Positions 41,466 to 50,291 of a stretch of DNA of 64,000 bases are shown piece after piece. The stretch comes from JACOMS01 sp051252005. Its GTDB lineage: Bacteria > Pseudomonadota > Alphaproteobacteria > Caulobacterales > Maricaulaceae. The stretch spans positions 124,001 to 188,000 of the forward strand of contig JBPOEZ010000005.1 of assembly GCA_051252005.1 (NCBI GenBank), given 5' to 3'. Below the pieces are notes generated by a model, which saw only the letters and a list, made by a program, of their open reading frames with translations, did no database searches and was not told where the DNA came from. Position numbers and translations under genes: made by a program. Within the stretch, counting starts at the first letter, position 1, and each line of letters opens with the position of its first letter.

Positions 41466-43250
41466 CTAATAGACCCGCTTCTTTGGTATGATGTAATCGA
41501 TGTCGTCGGTCATGGTATAGTCGTGGACCGGGCGGTAGTTGATTTTGACTTTGCCTGTGTCCATGTCGCACCATGCGAGCGTATGCTTCATCCATGTGTT
41601 GTCATCGCGATCAGGATAATCTTCGTGGGCGTGCGCGCCGCGTGATTCCTTGCGGTTCGCTGCGCCGTTGATGGTCACGAGGGCGTTGGCCATGAGGTTT
41701 TCAAGTTCTAGGGTTTCCATGAGGTCTGTGTTCCAGATCATGGTGCGGTCAGAGACATTGATGTCGTCCATAGATTTGAACACGTCTGCGACTTTTTCGA
41801 CGCCTTCATTGAGGCTTTCCTCTGTGCGGAAGACGGCGCAATGGGCTTGCATCGCTTTTTGCATTTTCAGGCGAATATCCGCCGTTTTCGTGCTGCCGTT
41901 TGCGTTGCGGTACTTCTCTAGGCGGGCGAGGGCTTTGTCGCCTGCGTCTGCTGGAAGGGGTTTCTGCTCAGCATTGGCTGTAAGTGTTTCGCCGAGACGT
42001 AGACCCGCCGCGCGGCCAAAGACCACAAGGTCAATAAGAGAGTTGGAGCCAAGACGGTTCGCGCCGTGAACGGAAACACACGCTGCTTCGCCGACCGCCA
42101 TAAGGCCAGGCACAACGGTGTCCGCGTTCTTGCCTTTTTTAGTGACGACTTCGCCGTGATAATTGGTTTGAATACCGCCCATATTATAGTGGCAGGTCGG
42201 AAGCACAGGGATCGGCTCTTTGGTGACATCAACGCCCGCAAAAATTTTCGCGGTTTCCGAAATGCCCGGTAGGCGCTCAGCGAGGATCGCCGGATCAAGG
42301 TGATCAAGGTGCAGGAAGATATGATCTTTTTCTGGGCCGACGCCGCGGCCTTCGCGAATTTCAATGGTCATCGCGCGGGAGACCACATCACGGGAGGCGA
42401 GATCTTTGGCGGAGGGCGCGTAGCGCTCCATGAACCGTTCGCCTTCGGAGTTAGTTAGATAACCGCCTTCGCCGCGTGAGCCTTCAGTGATGAGACAGCC
42501 TGCTCCGTAAATACCGGTTGGGTGGAACTGGATGAATTCCATGTCTTGAACCGGAAGACCGGCGCGAAGCACCATGGCGTTACCGTCGCCCGTACAGGTA
42601 TGCGCGGAAGTCGCCGAGAAGAATGTCCGGCCATAGCCGCCCGTTGCTAGGACAACAGTCTGCGCGCGGAAGCGGTGCAGTGTGCCGTCGTCAAGTTTCC
42701 ACGCGGTCAGTCCGCGGCAAACGCCGTCTTCCATAATCAAATCGAGCGCGAAATATTCGATAAAGAACTCTGCGTCGTGACGAAGGGATTGGCCGTAAAG
42801 CGTGTGAAGCATGGCGTGACCTGTCCGGTCAGCCGCCGCGCAGGTGCGTTGGGCTTCTGGGCCTTCGCCCATATTCTGCATCATGCCGCCAAAGGGCCGC
42901 TGATAAATTTTGCCGTCTTCCGTGCGGGAAAATGGCATGCCCCAATGCTCAAGCTCATAAACGGCTTTCGGCGCTTCTTTGCAGAGATATTCAATGGAGT
43001 CTTGGTCGCCGAGCCAATCCGAGCCCTTGACCGTGTCATACATATGCCATTTCCAATCATCTGGGCTCATATTGCCGAGAGACGCAGCGATACCGCCTTG
43101 GGCGGCGACTGTGTGGGAACGCGTTGGGAAAACTTTGGTGACACAAGCGGTTTTAAGGCCCGCTTGTGCCGCGCCGAGGGCTGCGCGAAGGCCAGAGCCG
43201 CCCGCGCCAACAACAACAACGTCAAACGTATGATCTATCCATTTTGACAT
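41466..43250 (-). CDS. sdhA: Succinate dehydrogenase flavoprotein subunit
   Basis: 594 residues, standard length. FAD motif VVVGAGGSGL (12-21), covalent-FAD histidine His46 (SHTVAAQGG), HPTGI, and substrate/active-site RGEGGYL, GRGVGPEKDH and HCAVFRTEE segments. Subunit of Complex II oxidising succinate to fumarate in the TCA cycle. It begins 3 nt after sdhD and ends at a terminator, so no sdhB follows within this operon. Confidence 0.97.
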   Translation of the reverse strand: MSKWIDHTFDVVVVGAGGSGLRAALGAAQAGLKTACVTKVFPTRSHTVAAQGGIAASLGNMSPDDWKWHMYDTVKGSDWLGDQDSIEYLCKEAPKAVYELEHWGMPFSRTEDGKIYQRPFGGMMQNMGEGPEAQRTCAAADRTGHAMLHTLYGQSLRHDAEFFIEYFALDLIMEDGVCRGLTAWKLDDGTLHRFRAQTVVLATGGYGRTFFSATSAHTCTGDGNAMVLRAGLPVQDMEFIQFHPTGIYGAGCLITEGSRGEGGYLTNSEGERFMERYAPSAKDLASRDVVSRAMTIEIREGRGVGPEKDHIFLHLDHLDPAILAERLPGISETAKIFAGVDVTKEPIPVLPTCHYNMGGIQTNYHGEVVTKKGKNADTVVPGLMAVGEAACVSVHGANRLGSNSLIDLVVFGRAAGLRLGETLTANAEQKPLPADAGDKALARLEKYRNANGSTKTADIRLKMQKAMQAHCAVFRTEESLNEGVEKVADVFKSMDDINVSDRTMIWNTDLMETLELENLMANALVTINGAANRKESRGAHAHEDYPDRDDNTWMKHTLAWCDMDTGKVKINYRPVHDYTMTDDIDYIIPKKRVY

Positions 43251-43253
43251 GTG

Positions 43254-43589
43254 CTAGGCTCCTCGCCAGAAAGTATAAATGAGGTAAACAGCGATAAGAA
43301 AGATCACAGCTTCAATAATTTTATTTGCGAGTAGCGCAAATTTGCGTGCCCCGCCATCGAGGTAATCCATGATGACGTCGTCAAGCTCGAGTTTGCAATA
43401 CCAGAGGCCCGCACACAGAAACACGAAAAGCGACACGGCGCCAAATGGTGAGCCGACCCAAGCGGCAAAACCTTCCGCGCGAGCGGGGATGGCGCTTAGT
43501 AGGCCGCATAAAACAAACGGCAATGCAATGATGGTGACAAGGCCCGTCGCGCTGTGCAGACGGTGATGTCCTGTTCCTTTACCGGCCAT
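43254..43589 (-). CDS. sdhD: Succinate dehydrogenase membrane anchor SdhD
   Basis: 111 residues with three membrane helices (about 16-40, 46-68, 84-107). The start chosen is ATG 43589, which shares one base with the sdhC stop (TAATG) and gives the usual length; a longer in-frame start lies inside sdhC. HHRLHSATG near the N-terminus and FCAGLWYCKLELDDVIMDYL are typical. It anchors SdhA/B and helps form the heme b and quinone sites. Confidence 0.93.
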   Translation of the reverse strand: MAGKGTGHHRLHSATGLVTIIALPFVLCGLLSAIPARAEGFAAWVGSPFGAVSLFVFLCAGLWYCKLELDDVIMDYLDGGARKFALLANKIIEAVIFLIAVYLIYTFWRGA

Positions 43590-43984
43590 TACGCGGCTCC
43601 TCCGGATGTGGCTTTCCAAACGAAAAGCGCGGCGACGATAAGCGCGGCGGCAATCATAACCCATGACATTTTGTTATTGGCTTCTGGGTCCATGAATTTG
43701 CCTTGGTCCCAAACAAGATGGCGAAGCTGTGCCAGTGCCATAAATACTACGGCGAAAATACCGACGAAAAGCCCGATCGCGCCAAGCGGCGAATAAAGAA
43801 GGCCTTCGAGCGGCAAGCTGCCTGTGCACTTAAGATAAAGAAGTCCGAGAACAAGCTTAATCAAAGCTACATAGGTTATAATACCACACGCGCGGTGTAA
43901 GATAGACGACAGCATTGCAGGATGCCAACGCCAGATTTGTAAGTGCGGCGCCATAGGGCGCTTGTCATTCCATTGACCAGCCAT
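43589..43984 (-). CDS. sdhC: Succinate dehydrogenase cytochrome b556 subunit
   Basis: 131 residues, three helices. RPMAPHLQIWRWHPAMLSSI followed by LHRACGIITYVA is the SdhC signature with the quinone-site Ser and Arg. ALAQLRHLVWDQGKF carries the heme b axial His. GGAAGGA precedes the ATG. First gene of sdhC-sdhD-sdhA. Confidence 0.94.
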   Translation of the reverse strand: MAGQWNDKRPMAPHLQIWRWHPAMLSSILHRACGIITYVALIKLVLGLLYLKCTGSLPLEGLLYSPLGAIGLFVGIFAVVFMALAQLRHLVWDQGKFMDPEANNKMSWVMIAAALIVAALFVWKATSGGAA

Positions 43985-44173
43985 AAAATGTCCTTCCGAG
44001 TCCGGCGATAACCTAGTCGGGATGACGCGCGAGTCAATCCGCCAATGGGCGCAATATGTCTCAGTTAGGGCACAAATTGGTATTTTTGGCTCCGGATTTG
44101 CGTCTGTATGTTGCCCCTTGGCCTAAGGCTCTTCCCAATATATGAGTGTGAGAGATTCAATGGGGATTACATT

Positions 44174-46009
44174 ATGATAAGAACGCTTTTTAGAACCGCT
44201 TCCGTGATCAGTATTTCGGTGATGCCTCTAGTTTGGCAGGGGACGGCCATGGCCGACGCCGCAGGTTTTTGCCCAGACGGGGCGATTGTCATTGTTGACG
44301 GCGTGCAGGAATGCCGAGAAATCGACACGCTGGATAAACTTATCACGGACATTGAAGCCGCAGACATGGCGGCGAACCCTTATTCCGCCGGCAGCGATGG
44401 TGACCGCGCGGCTCTGCGACGTCTCCCCGATGTGAGTCCCGAAGCTGATAAAGCCTTTGCCGAACAGATGCAGGGCTTTTCTGCGCGGCATATGGCGCTC
44501 TCAGACGTGACTCGAGACGCAGAGACGCAGCTTAATTATGACCTTCTCGGCTTTCTTCTAAAGCAGCGCATTCGCAGGAGTCCGTTTGACGAGGCCCGCC
44601 TTCCGTTCACCAACGATAGCGGCTTTTTTAACGAGCTGTCTTATGTTGGGCGTTCGACAAGTTTCGAAACAGTTGATGATTACGAAGCTTACGCCGCGCG
44701 GCTTTCCTCTTTGCCGCGCTACTTTGGGCAGCATAAAACCAACATGCGCCGAGGCATAGAAACGCACTATACGGCGTCGTCTGAGATTTTGCCGGGCATT
44801 ATTGATACGGTCAAAGGCTACGCGGAGGCGAGCGCGGAAAGTCATTCTTTCTACGAGCCGTTCAAGACATACCCTGAGAGCTTTTCCGACGATGAAAAAT
44901 CGCGCCTGAAAAGCTTAGGCAAAGCCGCCATGGAAAATGCGGTTCTTCCTGCTTATCGTGACCTGCATAAGTTCCTCAAAGAAGAATACGCCCCCAAAGC
45001 TCGTAGCAGTGTCGGAATCGGGACGACGCCCGAAGGCCGCGCGCATTACGCTGCCCTTGTCCGTCATTTCACGACGCTCGATTTAACGCCGGACGAAGTG
45101 CACGAGATCGGCTTGTCCGAAGTGAAGCGCATTCGCAATGAGATGGACGGCATTATTAAAGAGGTCAAATTTAAAGGCTCGTTCGCCGACTTCCTTGATT
45201 TCCTCCGTACGGACCCGCAATTTTACGCGACCTCCGAAGACCAGTTGATGAAAGAGGCCGCGTGGCTGGCCAAACAAATTGATGGCCGTATGCCAGAGTT
45301 TTTCCGGACATTGCCGCGCCTCTCATACGGCGTCAAAGCCGTGCCAAAAGAAATGGCGCCGAATTACACGACGGGCCGCTATTGGGGCGGTAGCCCAGAG
45401 CAAGGCCGCGCCGGTAATTACATGGTCAACACGTATGATCTGACACAGCGCCCGCTTTATAATCTTCCGGCGCTGACCTTGCACGAAGGCGTTCCTGGAC
45501 ATCACCACCAGATCAGCCTAGGCCAAGAGCTCTCTGGCCTTCCGCGGTTTCGCCGTAACCTTTATCCTAACGCGTTTGGCGAAGGGTGGGGCCTTTACGC
45601 CGAAAAACTCGGCATTGAAATGGGGCTCTACAAAACACCCTATGACCAATTTGGCCGTCTCACTTATGAAATGTGGCGCGCGTGTAGGCTCGTTGTCGAT
45701 ACGGGTATGCATTGGAAAGGGTGGTCCCGTGAACAAGCCGAAGCGTGTTTCTTTGAAAACTCCGCCCTTGCGCCGCACAATATTCGCACCGAAGTCGAGC
45801 GCTACATAAGCTGGCCCGGACAAGCCCTCGCGTATAAAATCGGCGAAATGAAAATCCTCGAACTTCGCAAACGCGCGGAAAAAGAGCTTGGCGCAAAATT
45901 CTCCCTCCGAGACTTCCACGACGCGGTACTTTTGGACGGCGGCATGCCGCTAGATGTTCTCGAAGCCAAGATCGATAAGTGGATCGCGGCGGAGAAGGCG
46001 AAGGAGTAG
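44174..46009 (+). CDS. Exported DUF885 family protein (1)
   Basis: 611 residues with a signal peptide (about 1-25, TAMADA). The DUF885 (COG4805) core is complete: TLHEGVPGHHHQISLGQEL and GEGWGLYAEKLGIEMGLY, the HExxxGHH-type putative metal site. R-x-GNYMVNTYDLTQRPLYN matches the family too. Homologues are presumed zinc-dependent peptidases, but the reaction is unproven. The start at ATG 44174 is preferred over the upstream frame. A paralogue lies at 54572-56425. Confidence 0.88.
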   Translation: MIRTLFRTASVISISVMPLVWQGTAMADAAGFCPDGAIVIVDGVQECREIDTLDKLITDIEAADMAANPYSAGSDGDRAALRRLPDVSPEADKAFAEQMQGFSARHMALSDVTRDAETQLNYDLLGFLLKQRIRRSPFDEARLPFTNDSGFFNELSYVGRSTSFETVDDYEAYAARLSSLPRYFGQHKTNMRRGIETHYTASSEILPGIIDTVKGYAEASAESHSFYEPFKTYPESFSDDEKSRLKSLGKAAMENAVLPAYRDLHKFLKEEYAPKARSSVGIGTTPEGRAHYAALVRHFTTLDLTPDEVHEIGLSEVKRIRNEMDGIIKEVKFKGSFADFLDFLRTDPQFYATSEDQLMKEAAWLAKQIDGRMPEFFRTLPRLSYGVKAVPKEMAPNYTTGRYWGGSPEQGRAGNYMVNTYDLTQRPLYNLPALTLHEGVPGHHHQISLGQELSGLPRFRRNLYPNAFGEGWGLYAEKLGIEMGLYKTPYDQFGRLTYEMWRACRLVVDTGMHWKGWSREQAEACFFENSALAPHNIRTEVERYISWPGQALAYKIGEMKILELRKRAEKELGAKFSLRDFHDAVLLDGGMPLDVLEAKIDKWIAAEKAKE

Positions 46010-46066
46010 GGGTTTACCATCATTTTCGGCATAGCGCCGTAGCACGCGCGCCAACCCCGCAAACCG

Positions 46067-46089
46067 TAATGCTTTGTTAAGCATGTTTC
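46067..46089. repeat. 23-bp element, copy 2
   Basis: Contains CTTTGTTAAGCATGTTTC, identical over 18 bases to 30781-30803 (22 of 23 overall). Here the ATG inside the element is the likely start of the following gene. Confidence 0.5.
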
Positions 46090-46622
46090 TAAGCGCGGCC
46101 TTAAAGTTATCTTGCTACCGTCGTTGGGTATATTGCTTTTTAGCCATTGGTTATTTCATGATTTCGAGCCTTGCATCGCAGAACAGTATCGCATTCGCGC
46201 AGCCGCAGATGAACCAGATCAGTTCGGCTCAATCGGACGCGCTTAAAAATGTTTTATCCAAGTATGATGCGAACAATATTTCTGAGGCAGACGCCAAAAA
46301 TATCGTCAAAGACGTTAAAGATTTAGGCATTGCCTCTGGACGGCCGTTGACAATTGTATTTGCAGGTCAAGGGTTTGATGCCGGTTCTATTGGCGAAAAA
46401 GCTGGCGCTTCAAAAGGCGAAAAACCCAGTGGCCCGCCCCCCGGCGGCGGTAAGGGCGGCCCGAGAGGCGAAGTGAATACAGAGGCCGTCTCGGCTCTTA
46501 CGCTATTGCTTGAAGCCAAAGACGGTGAAGACGTCACGGAAACCGAATGGTCAGATTTTTACGCCGAGCTTGAAGAGCAAGGCGTTGACACGTCTAAGCC
46601 GTTTATTGATCTCAAAATGTAG
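46083..46622 (+). CDS. Exported hypothetical protein
   Basis: Not recognised. 179 residues from ATG 46083, whose N-terminus reads as a signal peptide (basic YRR, then hydrophobic WVYCFLAIGYFMISSLA, ending IAFA near 40). The mature part is a helical segment (AQSDALKNVLSKYDANNISE, DAKNIVKDVKDLGIASGRPL), a Gly/Pro/Lys-rich linker (GEKPSGPPPGGGKGG), and an acidic helical end (EDVTETEWSDFYAELEEQGV). The D-x-N-x-I-S-E segment hints at an EF-hand-like or calcium-binding turn; this is inference. Confidence 0.6.
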   Translation: MFLSAALKLSCYRRWVYCFLAIGYFMISSLASQNSIAFAQPQMNQISSAQSDALKNVLSKYDANNISEADAKNIVKDVKDLGIASGRPLTIVFAGQGFDAGSIGEKAGASKGEKPSGPPPGGGKGGPRGEVNTEAVSALTLLLEAKDGEDVTETEWSDFYAELEEQGVDTSKPFIDLKM

Positions 46623-46655
46623 TCATGCGCTTCGGCGTAGATTTTTTCGGATCGC

Positions 46656-47546
46656 CTATAGCGACCCATTGATCAGTTTCATAATCCCAGAGAAATCTAG
46701 CCCGTCTTTTCCGGCGGCTTCCATGAGCGTATAAAGCGCTTCGGATTGCGCGCCAAGCGGCGTTGCGGCGCGGGCTGATGTGGCCGCGTCTTGGGCAAGG
46801 CGTAGATCTTTGAGCATCATGGCGGCGGCAAACCCGGGCTGATAGTCTCGGTTTGACGGCGCGCTCTCGACAGGGCCAGGGGCTGGGCAATAACTCGTCA
46901 TTGACCAGTTTTGGCCAGACGCTGTGGAGGAAATATCGTAAAATGTCTGCGCGTCGAGGCCGAGCTTTTCGGCGAGGTTAAACGCTTCGCAAGTGCCGAT
47001 CATGTGGATGCCGAGCAGCATGTTGTTGCAGATTTTAGCCACTTGTCCGTTCCCCGCATCGCCTGCGTGGAAGACGTTCTTGCCCATAATATCAAGGACT
47101 GGCTTAGCGCGTTCGAAGGACTCTTTTGTCCCGCCGCACATAAAGGTCAATGTGCCTGTGGCAGCGCCGCCGACGCCGCCGGAAACAGGCGCGTCAATCA
47201 TGGCAAAGCCGCGTGCGTCTGCTTCTGCGATAACTGAACGAGCGCTGTCCACATCAATGGTGGAGCAATCAATGAACAAGGTTCCTGGGCGGGCATTATC
47301 GAACACACCGTCTGGGTCGCCGTACACGGATTTCACATGCTTGCCCGCAGGCAACATCGTGACGACGATGTCAGCTTTTGCTACGGCCTCTTTCGTGTCT
47401 TTAGCAGCTGTGCATCCGGCTTCGACGGCGCGGGCGACGGCGTCCTTAGACAGGTCAAGTGCGCGTACGTCATGCGCCGCCTTGGCAAGATTTGTTGCCA
47501 TGCCAATGCCCATATTGCCAAGCCCGATAAAAGCGATTGTGGTCAT
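46656..47546 (-). CDS. mmsB: 3-hydroxyisobutyrate dehydrogenase
   Basis: NAD-dependent oxidation of 3-hydroxyisobutyrate to methylmalonate semialdehyde in valine degradation; 296 residues. GLGNMGIGMATNL (NAD site), DAPVSGGVGGAATGTLTFMC (substrate site) and NGQVAKICNNMLLG with the catalytic Lys are all conserved. Strong GGAGGT ribosome-binding site. A Sel1 gene lies between it and the HIBYL-CoA hydrolase, on the opposite strand. Confidence 0.95.
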   Translation of the reverse strand: MTTIAFIGLGNMGIGMATNLAKAAHDVRALDLSKDAVARAVEAGCTAAKDTKEAVAKADIVVTMLPAGKHVKSVYGDPDGVFDNARPGTLFIDCSTIDVDSARSVIAEADARGFAMIDAPVSGGVGGAATGTLTFMCGGTKESFERAKPVLDIMGKNVFHAGDAGNGQVAKICNNMLLGIHMIGTCEAFNLAEKLGLDAQTFYDISSTASGQNWSMTSYCPAPGPVESAPSNRDYQPGFAAAMMLKDLRLAQDAATSARAATPLGAQSEALYTLMEAAGKDGLDFSGIMKLINGSL

Positions 47547-47648
47547 GATACCTCCAAAATGTGTCGAGAACAGATAGAGTAATTGGTATACTTGCCAACC
47601 GCAATCCCATATGCCCCTATAAGTAGCACTCTATACAAGGATATTTTG

Positions 47649-48755
47649 ATGACAGTTTATAAGTTTTCTGCCGCCTGCCTTCTCAGCACAGTTTTCGCGT
47701 TTACGGGCTATGCCCAGTCTTTGCCCGAAGCGGTGAAAGATCTTGCTGATAACGCAAAAGCGGGAGACGTGGTGGCTCAGTATGAACTGGCACGCGCCTA
47801 TGATTTTGGCTGGGATGTTGAGGAAGATAATGCCGAAGCCGCGATTTGGTATCAGAAGGCGGCGGACCAAGGAGATTCCGATGCGCAAAATAATTTAGGG
47901 GTCTTATACGAAAATGGAGAAGGCGTAACGGCGGATGTGGGTAAAGCGGCGGCGCTGTACAGGGCGTCGGCAGATCAAGGTAATGCTTGGGGGCAGTATA
48001 GCCTCGCTATGGCTTATGATAACGGAATTGGCGTTGAGGCCAATGACGAAACGTCTGTGTCATGGCTCGAAAAGGCGGCCGTTCAAGACCACGCGCAGGC
48101 ACAAAACTATCTTGGGGCGATGTATTATCACGGCGAAGGCGTTGAGAAAGATTTCGCCAAGGCTGCGGAATTTTACAAACTCGCCGCCGATAATGGTAAT
48201 GACACAGGCCAAGGCAATATTGCCTATGCTTACGAGACCGGAGAAGGCGTTGAGAAAGACATAGAGACAGCGATTTTGTACCATAAGAAAGCCGCCGAAC
48301 AGGATAATGCGTATAGCATATTTCGCCTCGGTTTAATCTATGATCTCGGCACTGATGTTGAAGAAGATAATATGCAGGCGGCGCGTTATTATCGCCGCGC
48401 AGGCAAGCTTGGCGAGGCGATGGCGCTTCATAATTTGGGGACGATGTATGACGAAGCGGACGGTTTTAAACTGAATTATGAACGCGCTCACACCTATTAC
48501 CTACAAGCGGCGAAACTTGGCAATCAGGACTCTCAAAACAATGTTGGCTATCAGTATCTCAACGGCGAAGGCGTCAAGAAAAATACGTTCTTGGCCTATA
48601 TGTGGATGAAAGTGGCCGCCGAAAACGGTTCCGAGATTGCCGAGGGCAATTTGGATATCACCAAGAGTTTTCTATCAAAGAAAAAAATTAAGAAAGCGGA
48701 AGCGTTGGCGCAAAGCTGTAAGCAATCCGGCTATGCGGACTGCTCACAGGATTAG
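47649..48755 (+). CDS. Exported Sel1-repeat protein
   Basis: 368 residues. Signal peptide about 1-21 (AFTGYAQ). Then at least eight Sel1-like repeats of about 36 residues (pattern A..YQKAADQGDSDAQNNLGVLY, ENGEGV, repeated with variation to ~340). Such alpha-solenoids bind partners in the periplasm. ATG 47649 has AAGGA upstream; the longer frame from 47583 lacks one. It is inverted between mmsB and the valine operon. Confidence 0.93.
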   Translation: MTVYKFSAACLLSTVFAFTGYAQSLPEAVKDLADNAKAGDVVAQYELARAYDFGWDVEEDNAEAAIWYQKAADQGDSDAQNNLGVLYENGEGVTADVGKAAALYRASADQGNAWGQYSLAMAYDNGIGVEANDETSVSWLEKAAVQDHAQAQNYLGAMYYHGEGVEKDFAKAAEFYKLAADNGNDTGQGNIAYAYETGEGVEKDIETAILYHKKAAEQDNAYSIFRLGLIYDLGTDVEEDNMQAARYYRRAGKLGEAMALHNLGTMYDEADGFKLNYERAHTYYLQAAKLGNQDSQNNVGYQYLNGEGVKKNTFLAYMWMKVAAENGSEIAEGNLDITKSFLSKKKIKKAEALAQSCKQSGYADCSQD

Positions 48756-48762
48756 TTTTTAA

Positions 48763-49809
48763 TTAATTCAAAAACTCTAAAGGCGGCTTCGCCGTCTTTT
48801 TAAACAAGCGCTCGATTTGCGCTTTCGTGACTTTATCGACGCTTTCGTGCGACCATTTCGGGTTGCGGTCTTTGTCGATAAGCTGGGCGCGGATGCCCTC
48901 ATAAAAATCCTGCGTTTTTAGAAAGCTTAGGGAAAGATCCAGTTCCGTTGTCATGGCTTCTCGGAAGTTCATACCTGCGCCGCGTTTCATGGCTTCGAGC
49001 GTAACCGCCATAGCAAGCGGGGATTTTTTGCGAATATTAGCGGCTTGAGCGGTTGCCCAGTCTGTTTCCAAATCGTCGAGCGCGCCTAAAATTTCGGCGA
49101 CGGTGTCTCTATTGAAAGCGCCAATTTCGCCGGGAAGATCTGCGGCTTTTGGCGCGGGTTTAACAAACCCCTTCATGACTTTTTGAGCCGCGCCGTCAGT
49201 CCCGTCTAGCTTTGCTTTGCCGAGGGCTTCTATGAAGGCTTCGTGCTTATCCGTGGGAATATAGCCATTGGCGATACCGAGCGCGCAAGCTTCTGCCGTT
49301 TTGGCGCGCGCGCCGGTTAGGCCGAGCCAGTTACCAACAGAGGCACCAAGTCGCGGCAGGAAGTAAGTGCCGCCCACATCTGGGAAATAGCCAATGCCTG
49401 TCTCTGGCATAGCGAAGAGCGTATTGTCGCCCGCGATGCGGTGACGGCCATGCACAGAAAGGCCAACGCCGCCGCCCATGACGATCCCGTCAATGAGCGC
49501 GATATAGGGTTTGCCATAAACATGGATAAGTTCATTGAGCGCATATTCTACGCGCCAAAATTCTTCGGCGTCTTTGCCATCTTTTTTGCCGCTATCATGA
49601 AGCATGATAACGTCGCCGCCCGCGCAAAACGCGCGGTCGCCTGCGCCGTCAACAACAACAGCGCCGATATTTTGGTCTTGCTCCCACGCAGCCAAAGTCT
49701 CTGTGATCGCTTTGCACATTTCGGTGGTGAGCGCGTTCAGTGCCTTGGGACGGTTAAGCGTGATGTGGCCGAGATTGCCGGTCACTTTGGTGATGATTTG
49801 ATCTGTCAT
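48763..49809 (-). CDS. 3-hydroxyisobutyryl-CoA hydrolase
   Basis: 348-residue enoyl-CoA hydratase/isomerase family protein. GAGDRAFCAGGDVIMLHD, DGIVMGGGVGLSVHGRHRIA and AMPETGIGYFPDVGGTYFL identify the HIBCH subgroup, larger than hydratases. The E of PETGIG is the catalytic Glu and the C-terminal IDKDRNPKWSHESVD is typical. Releases 3-hydroxyisobutyrate in valine degradation. ATG 49809 overlaps the upstream stop (TAATG); the ATG at 49821 is less likely. Confidence 0.93.
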   Translation of the reverse strand: MTDQIITKVTGNLGHITLNRPKALNALTTEMCKAITETLAAWEQDQNIGAVVVDGAGDRAFCAGGDVIMLHDSGKKDGKDAEEFWRVEYALNELIHVYGKPYIALIDGIVMGGGVGLSVHGRHRIAGDNTLFAMPETGIGYFPDVGGTYFLPRLGASVGNWLGLTGARAKTAEACALGIANGYIPTDKHEAFIEALGKAKLDGTDGAAQKVMKGFVKPAPKAADLPGEIGAFNRDTVAEILGALDDLETDWATAQAANIRKKSPLAMAVTLEAMKRGAGMNFREAMTTELDLSLSFLKTQDFYEGIRAQLIDKDRNPKWSHESVDKVTKAQIERLFKKTAKPPLEFLN

Positions 49810-50291
49810 TAGTAATGGCATCCTATTTTTCTTGCGTGTTTAATTGAAGTTGCATTTATGCATTCGCGTAATATTTCTGTATCAATGAACTCATCTTGCT
49901 TTTGGGCGCTAAAAGTTGGCTTAGGTGCAGAAAACCCGCTGTCAGAAGAGAAAATACTCATCTGTTGTGCATCTTTGCATTCATAGGCATTTTTCATACG
50001 ATATGCCTCGCCTTCGCTTATACACTTCGCTACCTTCGCTTTATGTAATTCTAAATCAGCAGCCCATGCTTTTTGGTCATCAAAAAGTTTCTGTTTATAT
50101 GTATTTTTCCCAATATCAATTCGGTTTTGGAGCCATGCTTGACTCTTAGAATCAACTAAGTGATTTTTCATTGTGACCAAGTTTGGGGCTTGTAAGTCGG
50201 GTAGCACAGCATTGATATAATATGCTGTTAGGCACGCTAACAGGATTGTTATTATCGCTAATGCGGATGTTATTTTAATAAATTTTTTCAT
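49809..50291 (-). CDS. Small membrane/exported protein inside the valine operon
   Basis: Not recognised. 160 residues: an N-terminal membrane helix (about 5-29) with a weak LLAC lipobox at Cys20, then a soluble Lys/Gln-rich helical part, and four cysteines (CISEGEAYRMKNAYEC, ECINATS, IGC) that could form two disulfides if exported. It is conspicuously more AT-rich than its neighbours. It is joined on both sides by TAATG overlaps: its start to the acyl-CoA dehydrogenase stop, and its stop to the HIBCH start. Confidence 0.7.
   Translation of the reverse strand: MKKFIKITSALAIITILLACLTAYYINAVLPDLQAPNLVTMKNHLVDSKSQAWLQNRIDIGKNTYKQKLFDDQKAWAADLELHKAKVAKCISEGEAYRMKNAYECKDAQQMSIFSSDSGFSAPKPTFSAQKQDEFIDTEILRECINATSIKHARKIGCHY

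Noticed and set aside
42675..43247. 190-codon frame antisense to sdhA
   Set aside because: Shadow of the sdhA N-terminal half; no ribosome-binding site.
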